A DNA stretch of 64,000 nt from RGIG8775 sp045612185 (GCA_045612185.1 JAZKYO010000030.1:62001-126000); one strand, 5' to 3'; positions 25,061-34,342 are shown, counted from the first letter of the stretch. Notes: generated from the letters alone by a model not told the origin. A program made the numbers and translations.

Positions 25061-25093
25061 ATCCCGAAAAGTTGATAATCAACTTTTCGGGAT
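25061..25093 (-). terminator. Terminator after the triple Gfo/Idh operon
   Basis: ATCCCGAAAAGTTG (25061-25074), loop ATAAT, CAACTTTTCGGGAT (25080-25093). On the minus strand the T tract after it is imperfect (TTTCTATTG); on the plus strand AGTTTTTT follows. It lies just after the stop at 25100. Confidence 0.7.
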
Positions 25094-25099
25094 AGTTTT

Positions 25100-26224
25100 T
25101 TATCGCTTTACAAGCTCCTCAGCTCTTATCTCTCTGCCAAGCTCAGCCGAGCGGTAGAAGCACTCGATAGCCTTTGTAACCTCAATATTCTGATGCTTTT
25201 TGATAAGGTATTCTTCTTTCCCCGCAAGAGTATTGATAATGTTTCTGTACATGTATCTGTGCTGCTCAAAGGGAACGCCCTTATACTGCCCGTTATCAAA
25301 CCACTTCATTTCGCTTTCAGCCTGATATCTTCCGATATTCTTATAGAGACGCTCTTTATTTACCGAAAGTCCGCCCTTGTCACCGCAAATCACCATATCA
25401 AGGTTGGTGGTGGGAAGATTTATAGCCCACGAGAACTTGAAGTTGACGCTCATTCCGCCCTCAAGACGCATAAATCCCGTGGCAAAATCCTCAACATTAA
25501 ATTCGTTGTAGTCATAGGGGCGAGGGGTAAACGTTCCGTCGTACGCGCCGCTTTCGGCGATGCTGAGAAGAACGTCCTTGCCTTGATTTGCAATTTTTGT
25601 ATAAGCGTTACCCGAAACAGCCTCAACCTTTTTGTCACCGACTATCCAGAGAAGCGAGTCGATAAGGTGAACTCCAAGATCGCAGAAGGGGCCACCGAAA
25701 TTGTGTTCCTTCATGTGGAACATTCCCCACGTGGGAACGCCTATTCTTCTGATGAACTCGATATCAGAAAAATAAATCTCACCAAGCTCACCTGAGGAAA
25801 CCAGTTCCTTGGATTGTTGCATATAGTTTCTCCATCTCATACACTGACACGGAAAAAGCATCTTTCCGCATTCTTTAGCGGTTGCCCACATTTCCTCGGC
25901 GTCGGCAACGGTAAGCGCAATCGGCTTTTCGCAAGCTACGTGAGCTCCCGCCTTAAGCGCTTTAATCGTCCATTCCTTATGGTACATATTCGGGGTACAC
26001 ACAGCGACAAAATCGGGATGAAGCTCGTCAAGCATCTTTTGGGGATCTGTATACCAATTGGGCACGTCGTGGCGCGCGGCGGTTTCTCTGGCGGCCACCT
26101 CACGGATATCGGCAACGCCAACCACCTCTACCAAGCCCTCTTTTCTAAGAATATTAAGCGCGGGAAAGTGAGCACTGTTTGCTATCATTCCCGTTCCTAT
26201 AACTGCAACTCTCAATTTGTTCAT
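25100..26224 (-). CDS. Gfo/Idh/MocA family oxidoreductase
   Basis: A 374-residue NAD(P)-dependent oxidoreductase with the standard pattern: VAVIGTGMIANSAHFPAL dinucleotide fold, CEKPIALT with the catalytic lysine, and GGPFCDLGVHLIDSLLW with the catalytic DxGxH histidine. Likely acts on a sugar, inositol or glycoside. It is the third gene of an operon of three Gfo/Idh/MocA genes, 21 bases after the previous one. Confidence 0.9.
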   Translation of the reverse strand: MNKLRVAVIGTGMIANSAHFPALNILRKEGLVEVVGVADIREVAARETAARHDVPNWYTDPQKMLDELHPDFVAVCTPNMYHKEWTIKALKAGAHVACEKPIALTVADAEEMWATAKECGKMLFPCQCMRWRNYMQQSKELVSSGELGEIYFSDIEFIRRIGVPTWGMFHMKEHNFGGPFCDLGVHLIDSLLWIVGDKKVEAVSGNAYTKIANQGKDVLLSIAESGAYDGTFTPRPYDYNEFNVEDFATGFMRLEGGMSVNFKFSWAINLPTTNLDMVICGDKGGLSVNKERLYKNIGRYQAESEMKWFDNGQYKGVPFEQHRYMYRNIINTLAGKEEYLIKKHQNIEVTKAIECFYRSAELGREIRAEELVKR

Positions 26225-26245
26225 AACATTATTCTCCTTATTTGA

Positions 26246-27325
26246 TTATTCAACGTCGGCGGTGATTCCCTGCTCCGCAGATTTTCTGCCCGCGTCAAGT
26301 GCGGCGCAAACCGCAAGGTTAATATCTACTCCAAGCAGAGGATTAAGTTCGGCTTTGCCTCGAAGGAAGTCGATAATATTTCTTCCAAGATCACCTTTGA
26401 ACTCGGTCATATCGGCACATTCGATAACCTCGACGGGGGGTTTGGGCGCGTGCGTATTACCTTCATATATTTTTACAACGGTTGAGTGTCTATCACACAC
26501 GATGACACCGTCCATACCATAAATAATGGGGCCTGACGGAATTTCGGCGGGATTATACGACGACCAAGAGCCTTCAAGAAGCCCTACGCCGTCTCCAAAA
26601 TCGAGGATCATTGCACTGTAATCCTCCACAGAAGTGCCTGCAACACCAAACTGCTTAGCTATACCGCTGACCTTCTTTGCCTTTTTACCAAAGAAGTGGG
26701 TAGCAAGTATAGTGCCGTAGCAAGCGTAATCCAAGATGGAGCCGCCCCCGCACTCTTTTCTATACCACCAAGTTTTATTAAGCCATTCTATCGGAGGGAT
26801 TACACCTTCTTTTCCATAAGAATACGGTCCCCAAGTAGCGGGGCTACGATAAACGACTCTCATTATTTTACCAACTCTGCCTTCGTCGGCAAGCTTTTTG
26901 GCATAATTGAAGGCGGGAAACCAAGCAATAGGCCAATTGGTAATAATATGAGCTCCGTTTTTCTCGGCGGCATCCGCCATTCTCTTGGCATCAGCGTAAT
27001 TTATAGCCATAGGCTTTTCGTTAATTACCGAAATTCCCTTTTCAAGTATCTCGCAAGAAACGTCCGCGCAAACCGAATTTTCGGTTGCCACTACGGCAAC
27101 GTCGGGAGAAAGGGCGAGAAGCTCGCGCCAATCATCGTATTTTTTAAGATCATCAGCTTGCTTACCTATATTTTTGTATCTCTCCTCAAAAGGCTGATCG
27201 TCATACGGGCCAACGTCGGCATAACCTAAAATTTCAACCTCGTCGGGAAAATTCTTAAACGCTTTTGTAAGCTGAGCCGCATGGGGGTGCGCCAAGCCGA
27301 ATATAGCAACTTTCAATTTTTCCAT
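26246..27325 (-). CDS. Gfo/Idh/MocA family oxidoreductase, ACYG subfamily
   Basis: A 359-residue paralogue of the GRE-linked enzyme at 20714. The N terminus is VAIFGLAHPHAAQL, with His-Pro-His where others have a glycine-rich turn. It has NEKPMAINY and GGGSILDYACYGTI in place of DxGxH, plus KTWWYRKECGGG. The start at 27325 follows GGGAG at about nine bases; an earlier GTG/ATG extension to 27346 would overlap the upstream stop region without a binding site. Second gene of the three-gene operon. Confidence 0.88.
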   Translation of the reverse strand: MEKLKVAIFGLAHPHAAQLTKAFKNFPDEVEILGYADVGPYDDQPFEERYKNIGKQADDLKKYDDWRELLALSPDVAVVATENSVCADVSCEILEKGISVINEKPMAINYADAKRMADAAEKNGAHIITNWPIAWFPAFNYAKKLADEGRVGKIMRVVYRSPATWGPYSYGKEGVIPPIEWLNKTWWYRKECGGGSILDYACYGTILATHFFGKKAKKVSGIAKQFGVAGTSVEDYSAMILDFGDGVGLLEGSWSSYNPAEIPSGPIIYGMDGVIVCDRHSTVVKIYEGNTHAPKPPVEVIECADMTEFKGDLGRNIIDFLRGKAELNPLLGVDINLAVCAALDAGRKSAEQGITADVE

Positions 27326-27349
27326 AGTATCATTCTCCCATATCACACG

Positions 27350-28441
27350 TTAAAAAGTCGTTTCAAGATTTATTCTGCAACCACTCTCGATAGCCTCGGG
27401 AATTTTGCACATAATTTCAAGAACGTGACGGGCGTGCTCGGGCGAAAGAATCGGCTCACTTCCATTTTCTATTGCTTTAACAAGGTCACCGAGACAGCAG
27501 CACTGACTATTGAGTTTCTTGGGCGGATCGACCCAACACATGGGCTTCATCCAACCTCTGATTCCCCTTTCGGGAGCATCAATATACACGTCGGGAATAG
27601 GGTTAGTCATATAAGGCTCGGTAAAGGAAATTGTGCCTTGGTCTCCGAAAATTTCCATAAGCGGTGACTTGGTATTCTTCATGGAAAAGCCCGATTCGAC
27701 AAGTGCCATTTTGCCATCTCCGTAATCGAGAGTAATAACGTAATGGTCCGGAATCATATCGGCTTTTATTTTCTTGCCGTCAAATTTTCCGGAGCGGACT
27801 TCACGCACAGGTGTAGTTACTTTAGCCATACATGAAAAGGCCTTTGCGGGACCAAATATGCTGGTTACTATCTGCAATCCGTGAACGCCCATATCTACAA
27901 GCGCACCTGCGCCCGGCTCAAAGAACCATGACGGGTCAGCGTCTCTGTACTGAAAATACTCGGGACCGCCATGCGACATATTACATTTAATATAGTAGGG
28001 ATTTCCTATACCGCCGTCACGCATAATTTGCTTTGCGATATTAAGGTCGTAGCGCATTGGGTGAATAGGCGCGCAGACCATTTTTACGCCCATTTTTTTG
28101 GCAAGCTCAATCTGTTCGGTAAGCTGTTCAACAGTCGGCGCCGCAGGCTTTTGTGTAACAAGATGCTTGCCTGCCGCAAGAATCGCCATATTTATTTCAT
28201 GATGAGCTTGAATTGAAGCGGCGTCTATCGCAACATCAAAGTCGCACTTCTCTAATAATTCATACACATCTTTATATGCGTTTGGAATGTTATACACTCT
28301 GCACGCTTCTTTTGCGCGTTCAATTACAATATCAACAGCGGCAACACACTCGGCATTTGCCTCCTTGGAAATGTTTTTAAAATACTGGGCATTAGCAAAC
28401 ATTCCGCAGCCAATAACCGCTACTTTCCATTTTTTAGCCAT
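27350..28441 (-). CDS. Gfo/Idh/MocA family oxidoreductase
   Basis: A 363-residue oxidoreductase with VAVIGCGMFANAQYF, TQKPAAPT (Gln in place of Glu before the catalytic Lys-Pro) and GALVDMGVHGLQIV with the DxGxH histidine. GGAGGA lies three to four bases before the ATG. First gene of the operon of three such enzymes and divergent from an AraC regulator at 28565, with which it shares overlapping promoters. Confidence 0.9.
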   Translation of the reverse strand: MAKKWKVAVIGCGMFANAQYFKNISKEANAECVAAVDIVIERAKEACRVYNIPNAYKDVYELLEKCDFDVAIDAASIQAHHEINMAILAAGKHLVTQKPAAPTVEQLTEQIELAKKMGVKMVCAPIHPMRYDLNIAKQIMRDGGIGNPYYIKCNMSHGGPEYFQYRDADPSWFFEPGAGALVDMGVHGLQIVTSIFGPAKAFSCMAKVTTPVREVRSGKFDGKKIKADMIPDHYVITLDYGDGKMALVESGFSMKNTKSPLMEIFGDQGTISFTEPYMTNPIPDVYIDAPERGIRGWMKPMCWVDPPKKLNSQCCCLGDLVKAIENGSEPILSPEHARHVLEIMCKIPEAIESGCRINLETTF

Positions 28442-28480
28442 ATTTCCTCCGTTTATTTAGGAATAATATTCCCTTTTCTA

Positions 28481-28509
28481 TTTACAATTCTATCACATTG
28501 TGGTATAAT
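28481..28509 (+). promoter_or_regulatory. Promoter of the AraC gene at 28565
   Basis: TTTACA (28481-28486), 17 bases, TATAAT (28504-28509) with TG at 28501-28502 (extended -10). Confidence 0.7.
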
Positions 28510-28515
28510 TTTAAA
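28487..28515 (-). promoter_or_regulatory. Promoter of the triple Gfo/Idh operon, overlapping the AraC promoter
   Basis: On the minus strand TTTAAA (28510-28515), 17 bases, TAGAAT (28487-28492) with TGA extension. It occupies almost the same DNA as the opposing promoter. Confidence 0.45.
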
Positions 28516-28564
28516 TACATCTTATACTCATAAATATGGATTATATTAACATTTCGGGGGGATT

Positions 28565-29497
28565 ATGCTTTACAGATTTAATCTTTTATCAATTCCGATA
28601 ATCAAAGCAGCCTATACTGTGGTAAGAAAAACCGTGTGGGATATTTCGGATTCGCAAAATATTCTCATATATATAAAAGAAGGCAGTTGTCTTATAACCA
28701 TGGAGGGCACGCAACACATTTTGAACCGAGGTGACGTAATATTCATTCCCGGCGGTCACCATTACCGACGCGAGCCTATAAACAACGAAATGTGCACGTT
28801 ATGCTATATACATTTTATTTTGCAAAACGAACTTAAGGAGTGCGAGCTTGACGAGGCAAGAAATAACCTGACCGCCATACACGATCAGGCTTTAAATAAC
28901 GTAATTGCCAACAGAGACGATTTCAGCGCTCCCGATTTTACCGTATATATCCCCGCAACACTTTCTGTGGGAAACGACGGCGAAAATTTGCCGAAGCTTT
29001 TTGAAGAAGCACAAAACAGCCTTAGAAAAGATGCGCTTTCCCGAAGCATAACAGCCTCGCTTCACCTTTGCAGGCTACTTACGAGGCTGTCTAATATTTG
29101 TATAAAGCAAATTCTCAACGGAAACGATAAAATTGAGGTTCCGTTGTCAATAAAGCTAAGGAAAGCAATTATTTACATTCAATCTCACATAAGCGAGCCC
29201 ATTTCGCTTGATACACTAAGCAATATATGCCATATTTCCAAGCAACAGTTAATCAGATATTTCAAAGCCGAGCTTGGAACCACTCCCATTGCTTACATAA
29301 ATAAGATGAAGGTAAGCAGAACAAAGGAATATCTGCAACGACACCCCGAAATACCGATAAACGAGGTATGCGCCGAGCTTGGATTTGAAGACCCGCTTTA
29401 TTTCTCACGTCTTTTCAAAAAGATTTACGGTGAATCACCCAGCAAATACAGACAAAGAGTAAGAAATTACAAGCCGCCTAAAGAAGATAAACCTTAA
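28565..29497 (+). CDS. AraC-family regulator with cupin sensor
   Basis: A 310-residue regulator. The N-terminal cupin part includes LNRGDVIFIPGGHHYRREP. The C-terminal double helix-turn-helix reads ISLDTLSNICHISKQQLIRY and PINEVCAELGFEDPLYFSRL, ending ESPSKYRQ. A GGGGGA site precedes the ATG. It is the likely regulator of the divergent Gfo/Idh operon. It overlaps the convergent AraC gene by 20 bases. Confidence 0.9.
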   Translation: MLYRFNLLSIPIIKAAYTVVRKTVWDISDSQNILIYIKEGSCLITMEGTQHILNRGDVIFIPGGHHYRREPINNEMCTLCYIHFILQNELKECELDEARNNLTAIHDQALNNVIANRDDFSAPDFTVYIPATLSVGNDGENLPKLFEEAQNSLRKDALSRSITASLHLCRLLTRLSNICIKQILNGNDKIEVPLSIKLRKAIIYIQSHISEPISLDTLSNICHISKQQLIRYFKAELGTTPIAYINKMKVSRTKEYLQRHPEIPINEVCAELGFEDPLYFSRLFKKIYGESPSKYRQRVRNYKPPKEDKP

Positions 29498-30326
29498 TAT
29501 CCTCTTTCTTTTTGGAAATTTCGGGCTTTGGCTTTTCCGTCTTGGCTTTGACAGGCTTCTTTTTCGCCGTTTCGGCTGGCTTTTCCTCGCGCGTATCGAC
29601 GGTAATTCTTTCGCCACCGCGGAATTCTGTTGGGGATACGCCTACGTGTTTTTTGAAAAGCTTTGAAAAACCGAGCGCATCCGAATAACCTACGGAAATC
29701 GCAACCTCACTTACCGGCAGTGTTCTATCCAAAAGCAAGAGCTTTGCTTTTTCAATTCTAACCGCGGTAAGATATTCTTTTGTCGAGACCCCCATGCGGG
29801 CGAAGAACAGATTGCGCAAATACTTTCTGTCGGCACCGATACTCTCAGCAATTTCTTCGATCTTAAGTGGTTTGCAATAGTTGTCGTCTATGTATCTTTT
29901 AGCCATATCTACATAGTCGGTTATTTCTACCGAATATTCTGCTTTCTCAAAATTAAGCATAGAAAACAGCATTTCCGCCACTCCTTCGGAAAAGCGAATG
30001 TTGGAATACAAATCCTCTTTTTCAGAATCAAGAGCCTTAATTATTTTTCCCAACAGTTCAATATTATCACATGAAAAGATTGTTGAGCCGTATTCAGCGT
30101 CGATATCGCGAAAGTCAAGCCACACAAAGCTTCCGCCACCGTCAAGTTCAACATTTTCGTTGTAATTGCAGACAAAGCCCTCGCCTCTTTCAAAAAACAC
30201 TTTTTCCGTATTCTTATTAATAACTTTACCGTCTGTCACACATATCATTCTGACGGTTGATTTACTGTCAATCGGCTTATCGAACTCATTTTTATTCATC
30301 GACACGCCCACATTCATTATTCTCAT
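29478..30326 (-). CDS. AraC-family regulator with Lys/Pro-rich C-terminal tail
   Basis: A 282-residue regulator. The double helix-turn-helix (PLKIEEIAESIGADRKYLRN and VSEVAISVGYSDALGFSKLF, GVSPTEFRG) would normally end the protein. About 45 further residues follow, rich in Lys, Pro and Glu (EEKPAETAKKKPVKAK and similar), looking disordered. AAAGGTGG is eight bases before the ATG at 30326; the GTG at 30338 lies inside that site. The last 20 bases overlap the convergent AraC gene. Its own target is not clear; the neighbour GT2 gene ends convergently upstream of its promoter. Confidence 0.85.
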   Translation of the reverse strand: MRIMNVGVSMNKNEFDKPIDSKSTVRMICVTDGKVINKNTEKVFFERGEGFVCNYNENVELDGGGSFVWLDFRDIDAEYGSTIFSCDNIELLGKIIKALDSEKEDLYSNIRFSEGVAEMLFSMLNFEKAEYSVEITDYVDMAKRYIDDNYCKPLKIEEIAESIGADRKYLRNLFFARMGVSTKEYLTAVRIEKAKLLLLDRTLPVSEVAISVGYSDALGFSKLFKKHVGVSPTEFRGGERITVDTREEKPAETAKKKPVKAKTEKPKPEISKKKEDIKVYLL

Positions 30327-30349
30327 CACAGACACCACCTTTGAGTATC

Positions 30350-30379
30350 ATTATACCATACCAACATTTGATTTGTCAA
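30350..30379 (-). promoter_or_regulatory. Promoter of the AraC gene at 30326
   Basis: On the minus strand TTGACA (30374-30379), 18 bases, TATAAT (30350-30355) with TGG extension. Confidence 0.75.
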
Positions 30380-30389
30380 CAGCATATTT

Positions 30390-30418
30390 AAAAAACGCGC
30401 CTTAAAGGCGCGTTTTTT
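30390..30418 (-). terminator. Terminator of the two-component/sortase operon
   Basis: CGCGCCTT (30396-30403) and AAGGCGCG (30405-30412) flanked by A6 and T6, so it works towards the minus strand after the GT2 gene, whose stop lies inside it. Confidence 0.85.
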
Positions 30419-31130
30419 AAAGTTCAAGCTTTGATATTCTTTTTTTCATTTTCGAAAGGTCGCGAAGCATTTTAAAGGAATCACGCAGTACACTTACCTT
30501 TGAGTCTCCGTGATTTATCACCTTAACCGGAATTTCTTTTACTATATATCCGCATTTTTCGGCTATAAGAATAGCCTCAAAATCAAAAGCGAAACGATTT
30601 ACAACACAATGAGAAAAAATTTTTTTAGCCGCTTCGCCACGAAATGCTTTGCAACCGCACTGCGAATCTGATATTTTCAAGCCGCCAACTATCTTCAAAA
30701 CTTTAAGATAGGTTTTAGACGCCAGCTTTCTTAGCAAGGTATACCCCTCGTATCCGTCCTTTCCGATATTTCGAGAGCCCACCACCAGGTCACAATCGGG
30801 ATTTTCAGCAAAAGCATTCGCCACTCTCTTAATCACGTCTGTACCGTAAGCCAAGTCGGAGTCAGTAAACATTACCGCGTCACCGGTTGACGCCAACATT
30901 GCCTCCCTGACCGCGCTACCCTTACCTCGGTTATCCGAATAACCAATAACACGCACATTAGGAAGTTCAAGAGCTTTTACGATGTCGGCAGAGCCGTCAG
31001 CACTTCCGTCATCGGAAAATATTATTTCATAATCGTCAAAGTTTTCCGCCATATACTGCGAAAGCGTTTTTGCGGTATCGGCTATTATTTTTGACTCGTT
31101 ATACATTGGTATACATACTGTAAATTTCAT
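30417..31130 (-). CDS. Family 2 glycosyltransferase (dolichyl/polyprenyl-phosphate sugar synthase type)
   Basis: A 237-residue GT-A enzyme. It has VCIPMYNESKII, the nucleotide-binding FSDDGSADGS, and the metal motif FTDSDLAYG, with ISDSQCGCKAFRGEAAK typical of enzymes making polyprenyl-phosphate glucose or mannose. No transmembrane segment is evident. The sugar donor is probably a nucleotide sugar and the product a lipid-linked sugar for wall decoration. Last gene of the operon that starts with the response regulator; five bases separate it from the methyltransferase gene. Confidence 0.88.
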   Translation of the reverse strand: MKFTVCIPMYNESKIIADTAKTLSQYMAENFDDYEIIFSDDGSADGSADIVKALELPNVRVIGYSDNRGKGSAVREAMLASTGDAVMFTDSDLAYGTDVIKRVANAFAENPDCDLVVGSRNIGKDGYEGYTLLRKLASKTYLKVLKIVGGLKISDSQCGCKAFRGEAAKKIFSHCVVNRFAFDFEAILIAEKCGYIVKEIPVKVINHGDSKVSVLRDSFKMLRDLSKMKKRISKLEL

Positions 31131-31135
31131 ACTGC

Positions 31136-31969
31136 CTAATCCTTGCGAAATACTTTAATTTTCACTTCTATCTCGGTTGTCAATGCGTTAAGCGACAACA
31201 GCTTTTTCAAATCGTTTTCGTTTGTTCTGTAATAATACGGTGTCATTGAAAATAACGCTGATATAAGTCCTTTATCTTCGAGCGAAAGCTTATAAGAAAC
31301 CACTCTCTCATCTACAAGAGCCATGCCTTTTGGCATATCCTCGCGCTCGGTGTTCTTGTAAGCGGTGTCATATACTGCTTTTTTAAGTCCCAAAAGATGA
31401 TTTTCTCCCGCACCAGCTGTTATAAGAACGCCGCCTTTTTTCAAGATTCTTGAATATTCTTCCTCTACGCAAGGCGCGAAAATATTAACTACCGCGTCAG
31501 CTGCACCATCCTTTATAGGCATTGCAAAAACGCTTCCGACACCGAAAAAGCTATTTGAAACGCCATTTCGACGCGCGGACTTTGCGGCGTATTCCACTGC
31601 AAATTTTGAGAGATCAAATCCCAACACTTCTCCGCTAAAGCTCTTGGCTATATTATTGGTATAATATCCCTCTCCGCATCCCGCGTCGACCACAATTCCC
31701 TCGTTACAATATTGGTTTACGATATCGGTGATTTTCGTACAAATCGGCTTATAGCTGTCACTCTCAAGAAATCTTGTTCGAGAGCGAACGGCTTCTTTTG
31801 AGTCACCCGAACCGCTTTGCGAGGGTGGGGCAAAATTCACATATCCACTTGACGAAAGGTCAAAGCAATGCCTTTTTCGCTCTCCGCCGCACACAAGGCT
31901 TTTAGCATCCGATGTCAAATACATATCCGCTCCGCAGTGCGGACACACAAAGCTGTCAAAACTAATCAT
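31136..31969 (-). CDS. RlmA-like 23S rRNA guanine-N1 methyltransferase
   Basis: A 277-residue SAM methyltransferase. The N-terminal zinc site is Cys9-x2-Cys12 (CPHC), Cys27 and His34 (ERKRHCFD), the RlmA pattern. The SAM motif is VVDAGCGEGYYTNNIA. RlmA enzymes methylate G745 or G748 in 23S rRNA. The ATG overlaps the sortase stop (ATGA). Why an rRNA methyltransferase is in a sortase operon is unclear. RlmA(I) versus RlmA(II) cannot be told by eye. Confidence 0.85.
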   Translation of the reverse strand: MISFDSFVCPHCGADMYLTSDAKSLVCGGERKRHCFDLSSSGYVNFAPPSQSGSGDSKEAVRSRTRFLESDSYKPICTKITDIVNQYCNEGIVVDAGCGEGYYTNNIAKSFSGEVLGFDLSKFAVEYAAKSARRNGVSNSFFGVGSVFAMPIKDGAADAVVNIFAPCVEEEYSRILKKGGVLITAGAGENHLLGLKKAVYDTAYKNTEREDMPKGMALVDERVVSYKLSLEDKGLISALFSMTPYYYRTNENDLKKLLSLNALTTEIEVKIKVFRKD

Positions 31970-32775
31970 TCGCCACCCTCCGCGTGAATATTGATATACG
32001 ACTCCGTAAGCATTGCCTGGTAGATATATCTGTCATTTTTTGTAGTGAGCGAGTTTACACAGGTTGCAAAGGTAATAATACCGGAATCCGCACCATATTC
32101 CAAATCGTTCAGGTAATAATAGGCTTTTGACTCAACCTCCGCGATTATGTCATCGCAAAAGCTTACAAAGCTTTCACCACTTGAAAAATTGCATCTGCTA
32201 AACGGATAACCCGCCCAACAGCGGTAAAGCACCCACGGCTCATAGACAAAAGCGCTGTCCTCGGTAACGTATTCCACCACAGCCCCGTCAAAAAGATTTT
32301 TATCCATAAAGAATTTTTCGACCTTATGGAACATTGAGCCGTCATTCATGTTATGTCCGTAAAGCACTGTGTTTTTTGCCTTAAGCGGGTCTGTATCGGC
32401 TCTGCAATCGAGAAAAACCGAGCCGCTGCTATTTTCCTCTCCGTTAATAAGGTGGTCCAGATAATAGTCGTTATTGTCAGTCTGCACCACGGGGTAGCTT
32501 ATGCCCAACGTGGGAACGTTGACGTATCCCACCACGTCAGGATAGCTCGCTTTAAGTTCCGAAACATATTTAGAAAGCTCTACCAGGCGCGCGGGCACTT
32601 CTCCCTTGTCGTTCTCTTCACTCACATTATCCACGCTGTCACTGATTTTATCGTAAAAGTTATCTGCTTCCGCATAACCGATTATTATTTTAACAAGCAT
32701 AGCCGCACTAACGAGAAAGACCGCGATACATACTGCGAGCAAGGCTATTCTGAATATTCTGAAAGCTTTTTTCAT
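31966..32775 (-). CDS. Class B sortase
   Basis: A 269-residue membrane-anchored transpeptidase that links surface proteins to peptidoglycan or pilins. It has an N-terminal membrane anchor (residues about 8-33), catalytic His141 in LYGHNMNDGSMF, Cys239 in TFATCVNS and Arg249 in KNDRYIYQ. The order and spacing, and the helix before His, fit class B. No protein with an obvious C-terminal sorting signal is encoded in this window. It follows the histidine kinase gene by five bases, so it is under the same promoter. Confidence 0.92.
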   Translation of the reverse strand: MKKAFRIFRIALLAVCIAVFLVSAAMLVKIIIGYAEADNFYDKISDSVDNVSEENDKGEVPARLVELSKYVSELKASYPDVVGYVNVPTLGISYPVVQTDNNDYYLDHLINGEENSSGSVFLDCRADTDPLKAKNTVLYGHNMNDGSMFHKVEKFFMDKNLFDGAVVEYVTEDSAFVYEPWVLYRCWAGYPFSRCNFSSGESFVSFCDDIIAEVESKAYYYLNDLEYGADSGIITFATCVNSLTTKNDRYIYQAMLTESYINIHAEGGE

Positions 32776-32780
32776 TTATC

Positions 32781-34322
32781 TCAATTCTCCTCATCAACAT
32801 CGTTTTCGGCTATGGGCAGCTCAAACCAAAATCTGCTTCCGTGCCCTAGCGCAGACTCTACTCCGTACGTGGCATTGTGCATCTCAAGGCTACCTTTGAC
32901 AATTGAAAGCCCGAGACCCGTTCCGACCTTGGCGCGTTTGTGAACTCGATCTACTTTATAGTATCTGTCCCATATGCTGTCAAGCTTTTCGGGCGGAATT
33001 CCTTCGCCGTTATCGCTTACCGATATATTGACTCTTCCGTCACCGCATTTTTGCTCAACTCGTACGGTTTTATCATCACCCGCGTAGTTTATCGCGTTAT
33101 TAATCAGATTATAGACCACCTGAATTATCATCATTCGGTCTCCAAAAATCTCAACTTCGTTTTCCGCAACAAATATAATTTTGTAACCGTTTACGTTTAC
33201 AAGCTTATCGTATCTTGTCATAACATCGCGGATAGCTTCGGTAAGATTGAAAAGTGAAAATTCGGGCACACGCGCGCCTGAACGTATTCTTGACAAATCC
33301 AACAGGTCGTTCACAAGCTCGCTCAGGTGAGTTGCTTCGTCCACGATCACCTGCAAATTTTCAGGCAAATTCTCCTCGGGAATATCGCGCATTATCTCTC
33401 CGTAGCCCTTAATAAGAGTAAGCGGAGTTCTCAAGTCGTGAGACACGTTAGCCACCAGCTCGCGCTGAAGTGAATCAAGCTTTGACAGCTTGTCCGCCGC
33501 GTCCTCAAGGCTTTCGGAAAGCTCTATTATCTCGCGGTATCCGCTTACCGAAAAATCGGAATCATATCTTCCTTCAGCAAGCTTTTTCGCCGCCGCATTC
33601 ATTTTTTGTATAGGCTTTGAAATGTTTCTTGATATCAAAAATGCCAACGCAAGCGCACCTATTATCATAACGAAGGCTATCCAGTGGAACTGCACCTTCA
33701 AGGTGTTTACCGTAGCGTCAACAGGCGTTAGCTCTGAGTTGAGCAATATCATATAAGAATTGCCCCCGCTGTCTGTTACCAAGCGGTTATAGAGCATAAC
33801 CACCGCTTTGGAATTTGGGTCAATAAAATCAAAAATCGGTCTCTCCTCGGAGTCACCGTCGCTCCAGAATCTGCCAAGCTTTGATTTTATCTCGCTTGTC
33901 TCGGCAAAAACTCCGCCATTGTTTTTCGCAGCCTGATAATACTCGTTAAGCTGTTTATTGAGCATCACATGCGGAATGTTATGAATACTGCATTCAGCCG
34001 AAACGTCAGCGCTGGCAACCTCTGCCGCCGTGGTATCGTCGCTGAATTTAAACACCCTTATACAAGTGGTATAATCCACCGCGCAGGAATACACCGCATC
34101 TCCAAGCTCCTCTGTACCAACGTACTCTCCTATTGCCTGCGAGATGCTTTCGAGCTCCTTTCGCTTAGTGTCTTTATAAAAGCTATCAAGCATAAGCACT
34201 TGAAATACGAAAATAACAAGCATCATAAACGCCACGAAAGCGCTGAGAAAAGCAAAAAGCTTCCAACTGATACTGATGCCGCTGTTCGGTTTCTTGGCTT
34301 TTGGTTTAACAGCTTTTCCCAT
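32781..34322 (-). CDS. Membrane sensor histidine kinase
   Basis: A 513-residue kinase. Membrane segments are at about 22-44 and 212-230, enclosing an extracellular sensor region of about 165 residues. A HAMP domain follows, then the dimerisation box ANVSHDLRTPLTLIKG with phospho-accepting His295, the N box NLINNAINYA, and the G boxes DNGEGIPPEKLD and GTGLGLSIV. It is paired with the OmpR-type regulator upstream, 20 bases apart. The signal is unknown; the operon content suggests envelope state. Confidence 0.93.
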   Translation of the reverse strand: MGKAVKPKAKKPNSGISISWKLFAFLSAFVAFMMLVIFVFQVLMLDSFYKDTKRKELESISQAIGEYVGTEELGDAVYSCAVDYTTCIRVFKFSDDTTAAEVASADVSAECSIHNIPHVMLNKQLNEYYQAAKNNGGVFAETSEIKSKLGRFWSDGDSEERPIFDFIDPNSKAVVMLYNRLVTDSGGNSYMILLNSELTPVDATVNTLKVQFHWIAFVMIIGALALAFLISRNISKPIQKMNAAAKKLAEGRYDSDFSVSGYREIIELSESLEDAADKLSKLDSLQRELVANVSHDLRTPLTLIKGYGEIMRDIPEENLPENLQVIVDEATHLSELVNDLLDLSRIRSGARVPEFSLFNLTEAIRDVMTRYDKLVNVNGYKIIFVAENEVEIFGDRMMIIQVVYNLINNAINYAGDDKTVRVEQKCGDGRVNISVSDNGEGIPPEKLDSIWDRYYKVDRVHKRAKVGTGLGLSIVKGSLEMHNATYGVESALGHGSRFWFELPIAENDVDEEN

Positions 34323-34342
34323 AACAGCGGCATCCTTTCGTT

